The notes under the pieces were generated by a model. The model worked only from the letters and a program-made list of their open reading frames with translations, searched no databases and was not told the DNA's origin. From Pseudalkalibacillus berkeleyi (GTDB taxonomy: Bacteria > Bacillota > Bacilli > Bacillales > Fictibacillaceae), in contig NZ_JAKIJS010000002.1 of assembly GCF_021608225.1 (NCBI RefSeq), positions 124,001-188,000 of the forward strand: a stretch of DNA of 64,000 nt, in the 5' to 3' direction. Position 1 is the stretch's first letter, and each line of letters starts with the position of its first letter. The translations under genes and the position numbers were made by a program. Positions 23,622 to 32,893 of this stretch are shown here, one piece after another.

Positions 23622-25061
23622 ATGAGTCTATTAGAAAAGGTACAAGCAAAGAATCAAGAGAAGGTTCAACATGTTGAAAAGGATGCGCCAAGCACGCATG
23701 AGCAACCTGTTCAGAAAGCAGATATCATGACTAGCTTCCGCCCTCAAAAGAATGCCAATGCAGGGCAAAAAGAAGAGTCTGATAAGAAACAAGAAAAGAT
23801 GAACAAGCATTTAGAACTAAAAAATAGATTACATAAGAAAATCCTTGAAGAAATGAATGATAATGAGGACATCGATGAGCTCATTCCTAAATTGGATGGG
23901 ATGGCAATCGAAATCATAAAAGATGATGAATTGTTCCGTGGCGCAATCGACCGCAAAAAAGTTGTTCAGGAACTCATCCATGATTTGACAGGGTTCGGTC
24001 CGATCAATCCACTTTTAATAGATCCAGATGTGACAGAGGTCATGGTGAATGGACCTGACATGGTCTATATCGAGAAAAATGGAAAACTGCTGTTATCGGG
24101 TGTCAGGTTTAGAGATGATGACCACGTAATGAATGTAATCGAAAAAATCGTTGCGCCTATTGGAAGAAGAATTGATGAAAGCTCTCCAATGGTTGATGCA
24201 AGACTACCTGACGGATCGCGTGTAAATGCTATCATACCTCCGCTATCTCTAATAGGACCTACGATTACGATTCGTAAATTTTCTAAAGACCCTTTCACAA
24301 TTGATAACTTGATCAGCTTCGGAACGATGACAAAAGAAATGGCTACCTTCATTGAGGCGTGTGTCAAAGCAAGATTGAACATATTTGTATCAGGAGGAAC
24401 AGGTTCAGGAAAAACGACAACCTTAAATGTCCTGTCTTCGTTTATTTTTGAAGATGAACGGATTGTAACCATTGAAGATGCAGCCGAACTTCAACTAGGG
24501 CAGCCTCATGTTATTTCTCTTGAATCAAGACCTCCAAATATTGAAGGGAAAGGTTCGATTACAATCCGTGATCTCGTTCGGAACTCCTTACGGATGAGAC
24601 CAGACAGAATCGTGATTGGAGAAGTACGTGGTGCAGAGGCACTTGATATGCTACAAGCGATGAACACCGGACATGATGGATCACTAGCGACTGGGCACTC
24701 GAACAGTCCGAGAGATATGATTTCAAGACTTGAGACAATGGTCTTATTAGCAGGCGTAGAGCTACCTGTAAAAGCGATCCGAGAACAAATATCTGGTGCC
24801 ATTGATGTGATCATACAGCAATCAAGGCTAAAAGATGGTACGAGAAAGATTACTAAAATTACAGAAGTCCAGGGACTTGAAGGTGACGTCATCATTCTTC
24901 AGGATATTTTTGAATTCCAGCAAGATGGCATTGATGCAGACGGGAAAATCATTGGACGGCTTGTCCCTACAGGTGTTAGACCGAAGTTCTATGATTTACT
25001 TGAAAGATCTGGGTTAGACATTCCTCCGAGTGTATTCATAGCTGAGGAGGAATGGGGATGA
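23622..25061 (+). CDS. tadA: Tad secretion ATPase TadA/CpaF
   Basis: A 479-residue type II/IV secretion ATPase of the CpaF group. A charged N-terminus of about 70 residues is followed by ELIHDLTGFGPINPLLIDPD, Walker A GGTGSGKTTT at about residues 258-267, VTIEDAAELQ (Asp box), the His box around ATGHSNSPRDMISRLE and Walker B-like RPDRIVIGEVRG. It powers pilus polymerisation at the cytoplasmic membrane. It begins 11 bases after cpaE and overlaps tadB. Confidence 0.93.
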   Translation: MSLLEKVQAKNQEKVQHVEKDAPSTHEQPVQKADIMTSFRPQKNANAGQKEESDKKQEKMNKHLELKNRLHKKILEEMNDNEDIDELIPKLDGMAIEIIKDDELFRGAIDRKKVVQELIHDLTGFGPINPLLIDPDVTEVMVNGPDMVYIEKNGKLLLSGVRFRDDDHVMNVIEKIVAPIGRRIDESSPMVDARLPDGSRVNAIIPPLSLIGPTITIRKFSKDPFTIDNLISFGTMTKEMATFIEACVKARLNIFVSGGTGSGKTTTLNVLSSFIFEDERIVTIEDAAELQLGQPHVISLESRPPNIEGKGSITIRDLVRNSLRMRPDRIVIGEVRGAEALDMLQAMNTGHDGSLATGHSNSPRDMISRLETMVLLAGVELPVKAIREQISGAIDVIIQQSRLKDGTRKITKITEVQGLEGDVIILQDIFEFQQDGIDADGKIIGRLVPTGVRPKFYDLLERSGLDIPPSVFIAEEEWG

Positions 25062-26020
25062 TGCATACGTATTTAGTCCTGATGGTTTCCATTAGCTCTT
25101 TCTTATTCTTTTATGCAATTTTACAAGTAACGTTGTTATCAAATAAACGATTGAATAAACGAATGAACTACTATTTGTCAACGGGTGACCACTCTAAATT
25201 AGACAAACGGAAATTCAACCTTTTGCTACAAATGCAGCTATATAAACAAAGGGTGCGTTCAAAGGTTTCGAAAAAGAAGAACCGAAAACTCGGGCACATG
25301 TTAAGAAGAGCAGGCGTCCCTTTAAAGACGGAGGAGTTCATTTTATTTCGTTGGATCTCAACCTTACTCGCAGCTTCCTTTCTGTACTTGCTTTTCGGTA
25401 AAATATTGATGTTGTTCATCGGAGCTGCTTTCGGTTACTTCTATCCATATATGTGGATTAAGAAAAAAGAGAAGAAAAGGATACAAAAGTTTAATGATGG
25501 TTTAGCCGATATGATTTCGACTGTCGTAGGCTCACTACGTGCAGGATTTAGTTTTCCGCAAGCATTAAAGACTGTAGTAGAAGAATCTGATGATCCGATT
25601 AGCACAGAAATCGGATATGTGTTAAAGGAAATGCAGTATGGAAGTTCGCTTGAGGATGCACTGAATGAGCTTCACGAAAGGATGCCGAGTGAAGATTTAG
25701 AGCTCATGATCCAAGCGATCTTAATCCAGAGGCAGGTCGGTGGTAATTTAGCGACTGTCTTAGATAAAATCGTACAAACCATCCGTGATCGTACCAAAAT
25801 TCAGCGACAAATTGTAACACTCACTGCGCAAGGAAAATTATCTGGAATCGTAATTGGTCTTTTACCGATTATTTTAGCCGTATTGCTCTATTTGATCGAG
25901 CCAGATTATATTGGAACCTTATTTACAAATGTAATTGGTATGGCCATGCTTGGAGCTGGTTTAGTTTCAGGTGTAATTGGATTCATATTGATTCGAAAAG
26001 TAACCACAATCGAGGTGTAA
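25058..26020 (+). CDS. tadB: Tad membrane platform protein TadB
   Basis: A 320-residue membrane protein: N-terminal hydrophobic segment, a basic cytoplasmic part, then a T2SS-F type domain (LADMISTVVGSLRAGFSFPQ, LELMIQAILIQRQVGGNLAT) and two C-terminal membrane segments. It forms the inner-membrane platform with TadC. Start ATG at 25058 gives an ATGA overlap with tadA; an ATG at 25052 is too close to GAGGAGG. Confidence 0.9.
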   Translation: MMHTYLVLMVSISSFLFFYAILQVTLLSNKRLNKRMNYYLSTGDHSKLDKRKFNLLLQMQLYKQRVRSKVSKKKNRKLGHMLRRAGVPLKTEEFILFRWISTLLAASFLYLLFGKILMLFIGAAFGYFYPYMWIKKKEKKRIQKFNDGLADMISTVVGSLRAGFSFPQALKTVVEESDDPISTEIGYVLKEMQYGSSLEDALNELHERMPSEDLELMIQAILIQRQVGGNLATVLDKIVQTIRDRTKIQRQIVTLTAQGKLSGIVIGLLPIILAVLLYLIEPDYIGTLFTNVIGMAMLGAGLVSGVIGFILIRKVTTIEV

Positions 26021-26023
26021 CAG

Positions 26024-26941
26024 ATGATTTATGTGAGCTTTTTTGCTTCAGTTACGTTATTTCTATATTCATTCTATGTATTTCGGAGCGAACGGAAGCA
26101 ATTGCTGAAGAGAAGGTTATCCTCGTTTGTCGGCAATAAAAGCTCCGATTCTTATCCTTCCCAAGAATCGATGGCAACACCTTTAGTGAAGCGTATTTTA
26201 TATCCTTTATGGAGGGAATTCCGTAAAGGATTCAATAAAAAAATGGATGGAGATAAACAGGCCAAACTTGGAGTGAAGCTGCTGCAAGCTGGGAATCCAT
26301 TCGGCATGACTCTATTTGAATATAGGTTAATCCAACTATTGCTCGTTCTTGTCCTTCCTGTTATAGCAGGTGGATGGGGGTTTTTGATGGGATTCTCATT
26401 CGGAGGCATTCTATTCTCGGGTATATTAGCGCTCATTATTTCGATTGTACTCCCACCTTATTATATAAAAAGTAAAATACATGCACGATCGAAATCCGCG
26501 TTGAAAGAACTCCCAGATGTATTAGACTTGCTGACTGTTAGCCTTGAAGCGGGATTAGGGTTTGATGGAGCGCTAAGTAAAGTAGTTTTGAAAAAAGAAG
26601 GCGTATTATCAACTGAATTTCATCGTTGCCTTGAGGAAATACGTTTAGGTAAAACTCGACGTGATTCACTTCGAGGTGTAAGGGAAAGGTTAGTCGTTGA
26701 TGAACTGAATATTCTAATCAGTAGCATTTTGCAAGCTGAGAAATTAGGAATGGGTCTTGTGAATGTCCTCAGAGTACAGTCTGAAGAAGTCCGGGACCAG
26801 CGGAAGCAACGGGCTGAACAAGAAGCGATGAAAGCACCTGTGAAAATGTTATTCCCACTCGTTCTCTTCATTTTTCCAAGTCTATTTATCGTCTTACTCG
26901 GGCCAGCAATTATCCAGTTCATAGAAAGTTTTAACAAATAA
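26024..26941 (+). CDS. tadC: Tad membrane platform protein TadC
   Basis: A 305-residue membrane protein of the TadC type with a T2SS-F domain: ELPDVLDLLTVSLEAGLGFD and LNILISSILQAEKLGMGLVN, membrane segments at the N-terminus, middle and C-terminus. It pairs with TadB. It is the last gene of the Tad operon; the sequence after it starts a separate promoter rather than a terminator. Confidence 0.9.
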   Translation: MIYVSFFASVTLFLYSFYVFRSERKQLLKRRLSSFVGNKSSDSYPSQESMATPLVKRILYPLWREFRKGFNKKMDGDKQAKLGVKLLQAGNPFGMTLFEYRLIQLLLVLVLPVIAGGWGFLMGFSFGGILFSGILALIISIVLPPYYIKSKIHARSKSALKELPDVLDLLTVSLEAGLGFDGALSKVVLKKEGVLSTEFHRCLEEIRLGKTRRDSLRGVRERLVVDELNILISSILQAEKLGMGLVNVLRVQSEEVRDQRKQRAEQEAMKAPVKMLFPLVLFIFPSLFIVLLGPAIIQFIESFNK

Positions 26942-26943
26942 GG

Positions 26944-26973
26944 TTTACAATCATGTAAGCGGTAGCATATAAT
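26944..26973 (+). promoter_or_regulatory. Promoter of the leader-peptide unit
   Basis: TTTACA (26944-26949), 18-base spacer, TATAAT (26968-26973); a good sigma-A promoter placed directly after tadC. Confidence 0.65.
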
Positions 26974-27011
26974 GGTAACAAATTACTGCACTTTAAAGGA
27001 GGTCATGTTTT

Positions 27012-27086
27012 ATGTATAACGTTAACCGATATTCCCAGTCATTAATTGTATATAAAGCACAGCCCTCTATGGTGAGCGGACGTTAA
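27012..27086 (+). CDS. 24-residue leader peptide of an attenuator upstream of rsgA
   Basis: ATG at 27012 has AAAGGAGGTC nine bases upstream and encodes MYNVNRYSQSLIVYKAQPSM then VSGR. The final third of the ORF (27057-27073, GCACAGCCC-TCT-ATGGT) is complementary to 27122-27135 (ACCATGGGCTGTGC), which contains the 5' arm of the following terminator. A ribosome that finishes the ORF would cover the antiterminator strand and allow termination; one that stalls early would permit read-through into the rsgA-like gene. This is the architecture of ribosome-mediated attenuation; the stalling signal is not evident from the peptide. Confidence 0.6.
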   Translation: MYNVNRYSQSLIVYKAQPSMVSGR

Positions 27087-27120
27087 TTCATTTCATTTCT
27101 GATATTTGAGTGATCGACTA

Positions 27121-27157
27121 AACCATGGGCTGTGCAACATCGCCTATGGTTTTTTAT
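27121..27157 (+). terminator. Attenuator terminator 1
   Basis: AACCATGGGC (27121-27130) pairs with GCCTATGGTT (27142-27151), ten pairs with one G-U, followed by TTTTT. It competes with the antiterminator formed with 27057-27073. Confidence 0.8.
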
Positions 27158-27173
27158 TATTATTTATTACAGC

Positions 27174-27204
27174 GACCATCGGTTTATTTACCGGTGGTCT
27201 TTTC
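27174..27204 (+). terminator. Attenuator terminator 2
   Basis: GACCATCGGT (27174-27183) pairs with ACCGGTGGTC (27190-27199), followed by TTTTCTT; a second stop before rsgA. Confidence 0.75.
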
Positions 27205-27242
27205 TTATTACTTTAGAAGAACTGCGAATTCGCTTTTCGAGA

Positions 27243-27355
27243 TGTCTAGCTGCATCACACAGCTTCTTGGATCACTTCAGTCCCCTTCCGGCGGCCACAG
27301 CCTCCTCAGTGGACTTCCAGTGCCCATCGAAGCTCCCGGTGTGATTTCGCTTTTC
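27243..27355 (+). repeat. Dispersed structured repeat, copy B
   Basis: TGTCTAGCTGCATCAC at the start, GGACTTCCAGTG in the middle and TTTCGCTTTTC at the end; homologous to copies at 13445 and 44711. It ends 27 bases before the rsgA-like start, inside the leader. Confidence 0.8.
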
Positions 27356-27381
27356 TTTACACAAAAATGGAGGAATTGAAT

Positions 27382-28431
27382 TTGAATTTGAAACAATTAG
27401 GTTTTACAGAAGAAAGAATCGAACAAACAAAAGCATGGAATGAAAAAGATTATGAGCCTGCACGTATTGCACAAGAACATAAAGGGATGTATACGTTGTT
27501 ATCGGCATATGGAGAAATTCGCGGGACTATATCTGGAAAGATGAATTTCGAAGCAATGAGTCGTGAAGACTATCCAGCAGTTGGCGATTGGGTCATGTGT
27601 CAGGTGCGTGCATCGGAAGGCACTGCAACCATTCATGGTGTTCTACCGAGGACGAGTAAGTTCTCGAGAAAAATTGCTGGGACTACAACTGAAGAACAGA
27701 TTATCGCTACGAACATCGACACTGTTTTCCTTGTGAACGCCATGAATAAGGATTTAAATTTACGCAGAATTGAACGTTATTTGTTAATGGCATGGGAGAG
27801 TGGCGCAAATCCTGTCATTGTTTTAAGTAAATCAGACTTGTGTGAAAATGTCGCTGAGCGGGTAAATGAAGTAGAAACCGTTGCCTTAGGTGTACCGATC
27901 ATTGTGATCAGCGCACAGACGGGGGAAGGATTGGTTGAGTTAAACCCTTATTTGGAAGATGGAAAAACGGTTGCATTACTCGGATCCTCAGGAGCGGGGA
28001 AATCTACTCTTGTCAATTGTCTCTATGGTGAGGAAGTTCAAAAAGTGAAGGAAATTCGAGAAGGCGACGACAAAGGCGTCCATACGACAACCCATCGTGA
28101 ATTATTCTTACTCCCTTCAGGAGGATCCTTGATTGACACACCAGGAATGAGGGAGCTCCAATTGTGGAATACAGAGGATGGCCTTTCTGAAAGCTTCCAA
28201 GATATTGAATCCCTTGCTGAAGCATGTAAATTCCGTGATTGTCAGCATGAGGACGAGCCAGGATGTGCTGTCCAAGGAGCAATTCAAACTGGCGACCTGA
28301 CTACCGACCGTTTTACATCTTTTAAGAAGCTTCAAAGGGAACTTGCCTATCTGGAGCGTAAAAATGATCAAAAAGCTCAATTACAAGAGAAAAAGAAATG
28401 GAAGACGATCTCAAAAAGTATGAGGAGGTAA
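27382..28431 (+). CDS. rsgA-like: RsgA-type circularly permuted GTPase (ribosome assembly), paralogue
   Basis: A 349-residue GTPase with motifs in permuted order: SKSD (G4), then GSSGAGKST (G1) and DTPGMREL (G3). An N-terminal OB-fold (YPAVGDWVM) and a C-terminal zinc cluster ([14 protein letters not shown]) complete the RsgA pattern. RsgA proteins check the 30S decoding centre late in assembly. Classical B. subtilis RsgA (YloQ) is about 300 residues and next to prkC, so this longer form is probably a second copy. An ATG at 27367 lacks a binding site; GGAGG inside it points to TTG at 27382. A leader-peptide attenuator lies upstream, and yjbQ follows after two bases. Confidence 0.85.
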   Translation: MNLKQLGFTEERIEQTKAWNEKDYEPARIAQEHKGMYTLLSAYGEIRGTISGKMNFEAMSREDYPAVGDWVMCQVRASEGTATIHGVLPRTSKFSRKIAGTTTEEQIIATNIDTVFLVNAMNKDLNLRRIERYLLMAWESGANPVIVLSKSDLCENVAERVNEVETVALGVPIIVISAQTGEGLVELNPYLEDGKTVALLGSSGAGKSTLVNCLYGEEVQKVKEIREGDDKGVHTTTHRELFLLPSGGSLIDTPGMRELQLWNTEDGLSESFQDIESLAEACKFRDCQHEDEPGCAVQGAIQTGDLTTDRFTSFKKLQRELAYLERKNDQKAQLQEKKKWKTISKSMRR

Positions 28432-28433
28432 GT

Positions 28434-28835
28434 ATGCTTTATAAACAATCCATACAAACGAATCATCGTGATGAAATGCTCGACATCACTTCGCATGTGA
28501 AGGAGTCAATAAGAAAGAGTGGAGTGCCAAATGGCGTTGCTTATGTATATTGTGCACATACGACAGCTGGCATTACGATTAATGAAAATGCAGATCCTGA
28601 TGTAAAGCATGACATGTTGATGAAACTTGACGAAGTCTATCCTTGGAATCATGTGAAATATAAGCATGCCGAAGGAAATTCTGCCTCACATTTGAAGGCA
28701 AGTACAGTTGGAAGCTCCCAAGTCTTGATCATTGAAAACGGAGACGTGATTCTCGGCACTTGGCAAGGGGTCTACTTCTGTGAGTTTGATGGTCCGAGAA
28801 CAAGGAACTATTATGTAAAAGTACTTGAAGGATGA
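28434..28835 (+). CDS. yjbQ: YjbQ/UPF0047 family protein
   Basis: The 133-residue protein has the UPF0047 signatures: [19 protein letters not shown], then [20 protein letters not shown] and [15 protein letters not shown]. Members show weak thiamine-phosphate synthase activity in E. coli and carry a conserved His/Asp metal site; the true role is unsettled. ATG at 28434 has AGGAGG that overlaps the end of the rsgA-like gene, so the pair is one operon. Confidence 0.9.
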   Translation: MLYKQSIQTNHRDEMLDITSHVKESIRKSGVPNGVAYVYCAHTTAGITINENADPDVKHDMLMKLDEVYPWNHVKYKHAEGNSASHLKASTVGSSQVLIIENGDVILGTWQGVYFCEFDGPRTRNYYVKVLEG

Positions 28836-28847
28836 TTTTAAGAAGAA

Positions 28848-28884
28848 GGAGACCGAAGAGGGAGCCCCTAGACGGTCTCCTTTT
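28848..28884 (+). terminator. Terminator after yjbQ
   Basis: GGAGACCG pairs with CGGTCTCC across a 17-base loop, followed by TTTT. Confidence 0.75.
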
Positions 28885-28901
28885 CATATTCCGACAAACA
28901 T

Positions 28902-28936
28902 AAAAAAATCCATCCTGCTGAAGCGGGATGGATTTC
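28902..28936 (-). terminator. Terminator of the GlsB/YeaQ-like gene
   Basis: AAATCCATCC pairs with GGATGGATTT; on the minus strand TTTTTTT follows. Confidence 0.85.
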
Positions 28937-28942
28937 TAATTA

Positions 28943-29200
28943 TTAATGGCGTGTTTTACGCATACTCTTCATGATGAAGCTGATGATCAAGATGACTAAT
29001 ATGGCTCCAATTAATGCAGGGATGATTGCCATTCCTCCAAGAGAAGGACCCCATGATCCTAGGAGTGCTGTACCTAGCCATGCGCCAACAATTCCTGCGA
29101 TAATATTACCTATGATTCCACCTGGCACATCTCTACCTATGATCAGACCTGCTAACCAACCGATAATTCCACCAATAATTAATGTCCAAATTAAGCCCAT
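28943..29200 (-). CDS. GlsB/YeaQ/YmgE-type stress membrane protein
   Basis: An 85-residue, very hydrophobic glycine-rich protein with three membrane segments (IWTLIIGGIIGWLAGLIIG, GGIIGNIIAGIVGAWLGTAL, PALIGAILVILIISFIM), matching the transglycosylase-associated (YeaQ/GlsB) family. Members are induced by general stress in Firmicutes; the molecular function is not known. ATG at 29200 follows AGGAGGAA. It stands alone. Confidence 0.88.
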   Translation of the reverse strand: MGLIWTLIIGGIIGWLAGLIIGRDVPGGIIGNIIAGIVGAWLGTALLGSWGPSLGGMAIIPALIGAILVILIISFIMKSMRKTRH

Positions 29201-29364
29201 TTCTATTCCTCCTTATTTTCACTGATTTTTTTTGATTGCCAATTAAAGTTATTTTTGTGATACCCGTCATTTAATATACATAAACAATTTCAAGTAAATG
29301 TTTTGGTTTTTTAAGAACAGGGGAAGTTAAATATTATTACAAATTAAAAAAGGAGCGATATTAC

Positions 29365-29832
29365 ATGACACAATCCGTTCAAACACCCAATCAACAAGCA
29401 CAAAGGCAACCTACACAAATACATGCTCAACAGGAAAAAGAAAGCAGTTTCTTATTGAAAGGAATCGTAATTGGTGCGGTCGTTGGTGGGCTTGCAGCAT
29501 TAATTGATAAAAATACACGTAAAAATGTTCAAGAACGTTCTATAAAGTTAAAGGATCAAACCTCATCTCTATATAAAACAGTCCGAGAAGAACCCAATGT
29601 CATTATGAATTCTGTTAAGCATACAATGGAAACAACCTCTAAAGCTTTGAACGAGCTTTCAAGAGAGGTAAAAGAAGTTGTTGGGAAGATCGATGAAGTC
29701 CGACAAAATTCATTAGAGACCTATTCAAGTGTTCGTGAAGTAGGTGGGGAATTGAAAGACGTATCCAGTAAATTGAAAGAAGCAGGAAAAGAGATCACAG
29801 ATATTGAATATGGGGAGAATGATAAGTCGTAA
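29365..29832 (+). CDS. YtxH-like general stress protein
   Basis: The 155-residue protein has a Gln-rich N-terminus, one short hydrophobic segment LLKGIVIGAVVGGLAALID (about residues 31-49) and then a long amphipathic, coiled-coil-like region to the end. This is the YtxH/gas-vesicle-GvpP-like layout common in Bacillus stress proteins. AAGGAGCG precedes the ATG. The YihY-type membrane gene follows after about 20 bases and may share the transcript. Confidence 0.75.
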   Translation: MTQSVQTPNQQAQRQPTQIHAQQEKESSFLLKGIVIGAVVGGLAALIDKNTRKNVQERSIKLKDQTSSLYKTVREEPNVIMNSVKHTMETTSKALNELSREVKEVVGKIDEVRQNSLETYSSVREVGGELKDVSSKLKEAGKEITDIEYGENDKS

Positions 29833-29855
29833 ACTGTATTTGGAAAGGGGTGATT

Positions 29856-30692
29856 GTGCAAGTGAGAAGATTTAGACAACCTTCCAAAAAAGTCTTCTGG
29901 AAAGACCTTATTCAACGGATAAAGGAGGATGGAGTGACAGACTTATCTGCACAATTAGCTTATTATTTCCTGTTGTCACTCTTTCCTTTTCTAATTGTTG
30001 CAATTACGGTCGTCACCGCACTCATCGATGAAAGCCAGTTATATACGATGCTTGATCAATATGGCCCGCCAGAATTGATGAATATCATTCAAGATAATTC
30101 TGAACTGATAGGTGGCCAAGGTGGTGCAATCCTTTCAATTGGTATTATAGGTACACTTTGGACGGCATCAAATGGGATGAATGCTGTCATAAGGGCGTTA
30201 AATCAAGCTTATGACGTTGATGAAAGCAGGAATTTCATCGTCGCTAGAGCAGTTGCGATTTCATTAACTATCGGAATGCTGTTGATCATCTTTGTAGCAA
30301 TGGCGTTACCGGTATTTGGACAAATGATCGGAAACCTGTTCTTTTACATAGGGATTCCTCATTATGAAGAAGTTTGGAACGTACTGCGCTGGGTATTAAG
30401 TACAGTAATTATTGCTGGGGTCATCACAATCATCTATTTTGTAGCACCGAACAAAAAGCTAACCATTCGAGATGTATGGGTCGGAGCAGTGGTTGCCACT
30501 GTTGGTTGGCAGCTCGTATCATTGGCATTTTCCTACTATGTAAACAATTTCGCGAACTATAGTGCTACTTATGGGAGTCTTGGTGGTGTTATTGTCTTAA
30601 TGCTTTGGTTCTATGTGTCAGGGTTAATGCTAATTATTGGTGGGGAAGTGAATGCAACCTTCAAACACTTAGAAGAGAACCCGCAGACATAA
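29856..30692 (+). CDS. YihY/BrkB-family membrane protein
   Basis: The protein of about 278 residues has six membrane segments and the YihY signature DLSAQLAYYFLLSLFPFLIV near the N-terminus and GGVIVLMLWFYVSGLMLIIG near the C-terminus. The family was once called ribonuclease BN in error; its transport or envelope role is unproven. The start is GTG; 29856 fits the binding site AAAGGGGTGA better than 29850, and 29862 is also possible. Confidence 0.85.
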   Translation: MQVRRFRQPSKKVFWKDLIQRIKEDGVTDLSAQLAYYFLLSLFPFLIVAITVVTALIDESQLYTMLDQYGPPELMNIIQDNSELIGGQGGAILSIGIIGTLWTASNGMNAVIRALNQAYDVDESRNFIVARAVAISLTIGMLLIIFVAMALPVFGQMIGNLFFYIGIPHYEEVWNVLRWVLSTVIIAGVITIIYFVAPNKKLTIRDVWVGAVVATVGWQLVSLAFSYYVNNFANYSATYGSLGGVIVLMLWFYVSGLMLIIGGEVNATFKHLEENPQT

Positions 30693-30761
30693 TTTAGGTC
30701 GAATAGTACGCCCTAAACCAGAAGAAACTATAACTACTCTTCTGTAATGGGGGTATGATTG

Positions 30762-30869
30762 ATGAGTAACAATAAGCAGAACCACAATGTGAAAAATCAC
30801 AAGAAACAGACAAGTGATAATAAACACAAGACGAGTAGTTCAGCGAATAAGAAAAATCAATTTCATTAG
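30762..30869 (+). CDS. 35-residue hydrophilic small protein
   Basis: ATG at 30762, GGGGG eight bases upstream, encodes MSNNKQNHNVKNHKKQTSDN and 15 more residues ending KKNQFH. The composition (Lys, Asn, His, Ser) resembles small spore-associated or stress peptides of Bacillus. A terminator follows directly. I do not recognise the family. Confidence 0.5.
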   Translation: MSNNKQNHNVKNHKKQTSDNKHKTSSSANKKNQFH

Positions 30870-30876
30870 ACTTAAG

Positions 30877-30906
30877 AGGGTGCCTCGTACTGCGAGGGAT
30901 CCTTTT
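30877..30906 (+). terminator. Terminator after the 35-residue ORF
   Basis: AGGGTGCCTCG pairs imperfectly with GCGAGGGATCCT around TACT, followed by TTTCT. Confidence 0.75.
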
Positions 30907-31006
30907 CTCATTCTTTTTACATATTCACGTTTGAATACCCATGGTGAAAAGGAATTCTTATATTAGACCTACTTATTGTTCGTTGATAAAAATCGGAGGG
31001 ATGCAT

Positions 31007-32623
31007 GTGAGAGTATCTGAACTGTTTGTGAAATGTTTAGAAAATGAAGGTGTAGAATATATCTTTGGTGTTCCGGGTGAAGAGAATATCGATTTTCTCG
31101 ATGCGCTTAAGGAATCAGACATTGAATTCATAACAACCAGGCATGAAACTGGGGCAGCCTTTATGGCTGGGTATTATGGAAAGTTAACTGGGAAGCCTGG
31201 CGTTTGTCTTGCTACTCTCGGTCCAGGAGCTACAAATTTGTTAACAGGTGTCGCAAGTGCAAATATGGATCACTCACCGTTAATCGCCATTACAGGCCAA
31301 GCAGGTATGAATCGTCAGCATAAACAATCCCATCAGTATTACGACCTAGTATCCATGTTCAAACCAGTCACAAAGTGGAACACATCTATTAGAGATCAAA
31401 ATATAGTTCCAGAAGTTGTCCGGAAAGCTTTTCAAACTGCAACGAGCGAAAAACCTGGGGCTGTCCACATTGAACTACCAGAAGATATTTCAGCGTTGAA
31501 ATTAGATGAAGGGAAGCCAATACAAGCTCCTCAAAATCAAACGCAGTCCAGAGCTTCAAATCCAAGTATTCAACATGTTTCTGAATTATTGAATCAAGCG
31601 AAGCAACCTATTATTGTAGCTGGAAATGGGGTTACGAGACAACATGCATCAGATGCGTTACTAGCGTTTGTAGAAAAGCTTAAAGCACCTATTACAAGTA
31701 CGTTTATGGGGAAGGGTGCAATAACTTGGGAGCATCCTCAAAACCTTCAAACGATCGGTCTGCAAGAAAATGACCCGGTTGTGCGTGCGATAGAGGAATG
31801 TGACATAATCATCGCCGTTGGATTTGACATGACAGAATTTCCGCCATCTGCTTGGAATCCTGAAGGTAAGAAACCGATTATTCATATTGATACGGCACCT
31901 GCAGAAATCGATGCCGCATATCCTGTTAAAGAGAGTCTAGTTGGGGATATTTCGACCAACTTGTTTTTGCTAACCGAAAAAATAGAGCAAAGGGAATCGA
32001 TGAATGAATTTTACAAAGAACTACGGGAAGAGCTGATCAATGAATTACACGCAAACAATGAACAATTAGATTACCCGATGAAACCTCAAAAGATCGTGTC
32101 TGATTTAAGGGAAGTAATGGGTGAAGATGACATTCTGATTTCTGACGTTGGTTCACATAAAATGTGGATTGCTCGACATTATCATTGTATTAACCCCGAT
32201 ACTTGTTTAATTTCAAATGGATTTGCCTCCATGGGTGTAGCGGTACCTGGAGCAATTGGTGCAAAGTTAGCAAAACCACATCAAAACGTAGTTGCTGTTG
32301 CTGGAGATGGTGGTTTTGTCATGACGGCACAAGAGTTAGAAACCATGGTACGATTAAATTTGCCGATCGTAGTCGTCGTTTTGACGGACAACCGATATGG
32401 ATTAATCGAAAAGAAACAAATGAATGAATTTGAGCGTAGCTCGAATATTACTTTCGAAAATCCTGATTTTATCCAGCTTGCGAAAGCATATGGTGTTGAA
32501 GGACTTAAAGTTCTTCGTGCTGAAGAATTTAAACCAATCATGGAAGAAGCATTGAAAATGGGAAAACCAGTCCTCGTAGATTGTCCAATTGACTATAAAG
32601 AAAACTTCCGAATATCGGAATGA
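31007..32623 (+). CDS. alsS-like: Acetolactate-synthase-like thiamine diphosphate enzyme
   Basis: A 538-residue three-domain ThDP enzyme: catalytic Glu in TTRHETGAAFMAGYYG, GPGATNLLTG, central domain with GNGVTRQHASDALL and the ThDP/Mg motif AGDGGFVMTAQELE...NRYGLI. This fits the acetolactate synthase large-subunit/AlsS group, making 2-acetolactate from two pyruvates. No ilvN-type small subunit or alsD decarboxylase is adjacent, so an unregulated catabolic role or another alpha-keto acid reaction is possible. GTG at 31007 is preferred since GGAGGG abuts the ATG at 31001. Confidence 0.85.
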   Translation: MRVSELFVKCLENEGVEYIFGVPGEENIDFLDALKESDIEFITTRHETGAAFMAGYYGKLTGKPGVCLATLGPGATNLLTGVASANMDHSPLIAITGQAGMNRQHKQSHQYYDLVSMFKPVTKWNTSIRDQNIVPEVVRKAFQTATSEKPGAVHIELPEDISALKLDEGKPIQAPQNQTQSRASNPSIQHVSELLNQAKQPIIVAGNGVTRQHASDALLAFVEKLKAPITSTFMGKGAITWEHPQNLQTIGLQENDPVVRAIEECDIIIAVGFDMTEFPPSAWNPEGKKPIIHIDTAPAEIDAAYPVKESLVGDISTNLFLLTEKIEQRESMNEFYKELREELINELHANNEQLDYPMKPQKIVSDLREVMGEDDILISDVGSHKMWIARHYHCINPDTCLISNGFASMGVAVPGAIGAKLAKPHQNVVAVAGDGGFVMTAQELETMVRLNLPIVVVVLTDNRYGLIEKKQMNEFERSSNITFENPDFIQLAKAYGVEGLKVLRAEEFKPIMEEALKMGKPVLVDCPIDYKENFRISE

Positions 32624-32675
32624 CTTGTCGTGCCAACGGTCGTCAATAAATCGAAGCGTCCGAAACATTAAGGAA

Positions 32676-32707
32676 CAGGGGGGATCTCATAGAGATGCCC
32701 TCCTTTT
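32676..32707 (+). terminator. Terminator after the ALS-like gene
   Basis: GGGGGGATCTC pairs with AGAGATGCCCTCC, followed by TTTT. Confidence 0.85.
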
Positions 32708-32893
32708 GTAGGAATCTTATAGGATAAACGACCAAATCATATAATCGTCATGAAGTTGAAATTGGAAATCATAGACTAGTACAGATAGGCAGAATCCTAT
32801 GATACACTGAATGGGTATTCAAGTGAATGCCTGCAAAATTGGGATTTATAGGGTGTATTTGACACTCGTCACATGGAAAAGGAGCACAGCGAC

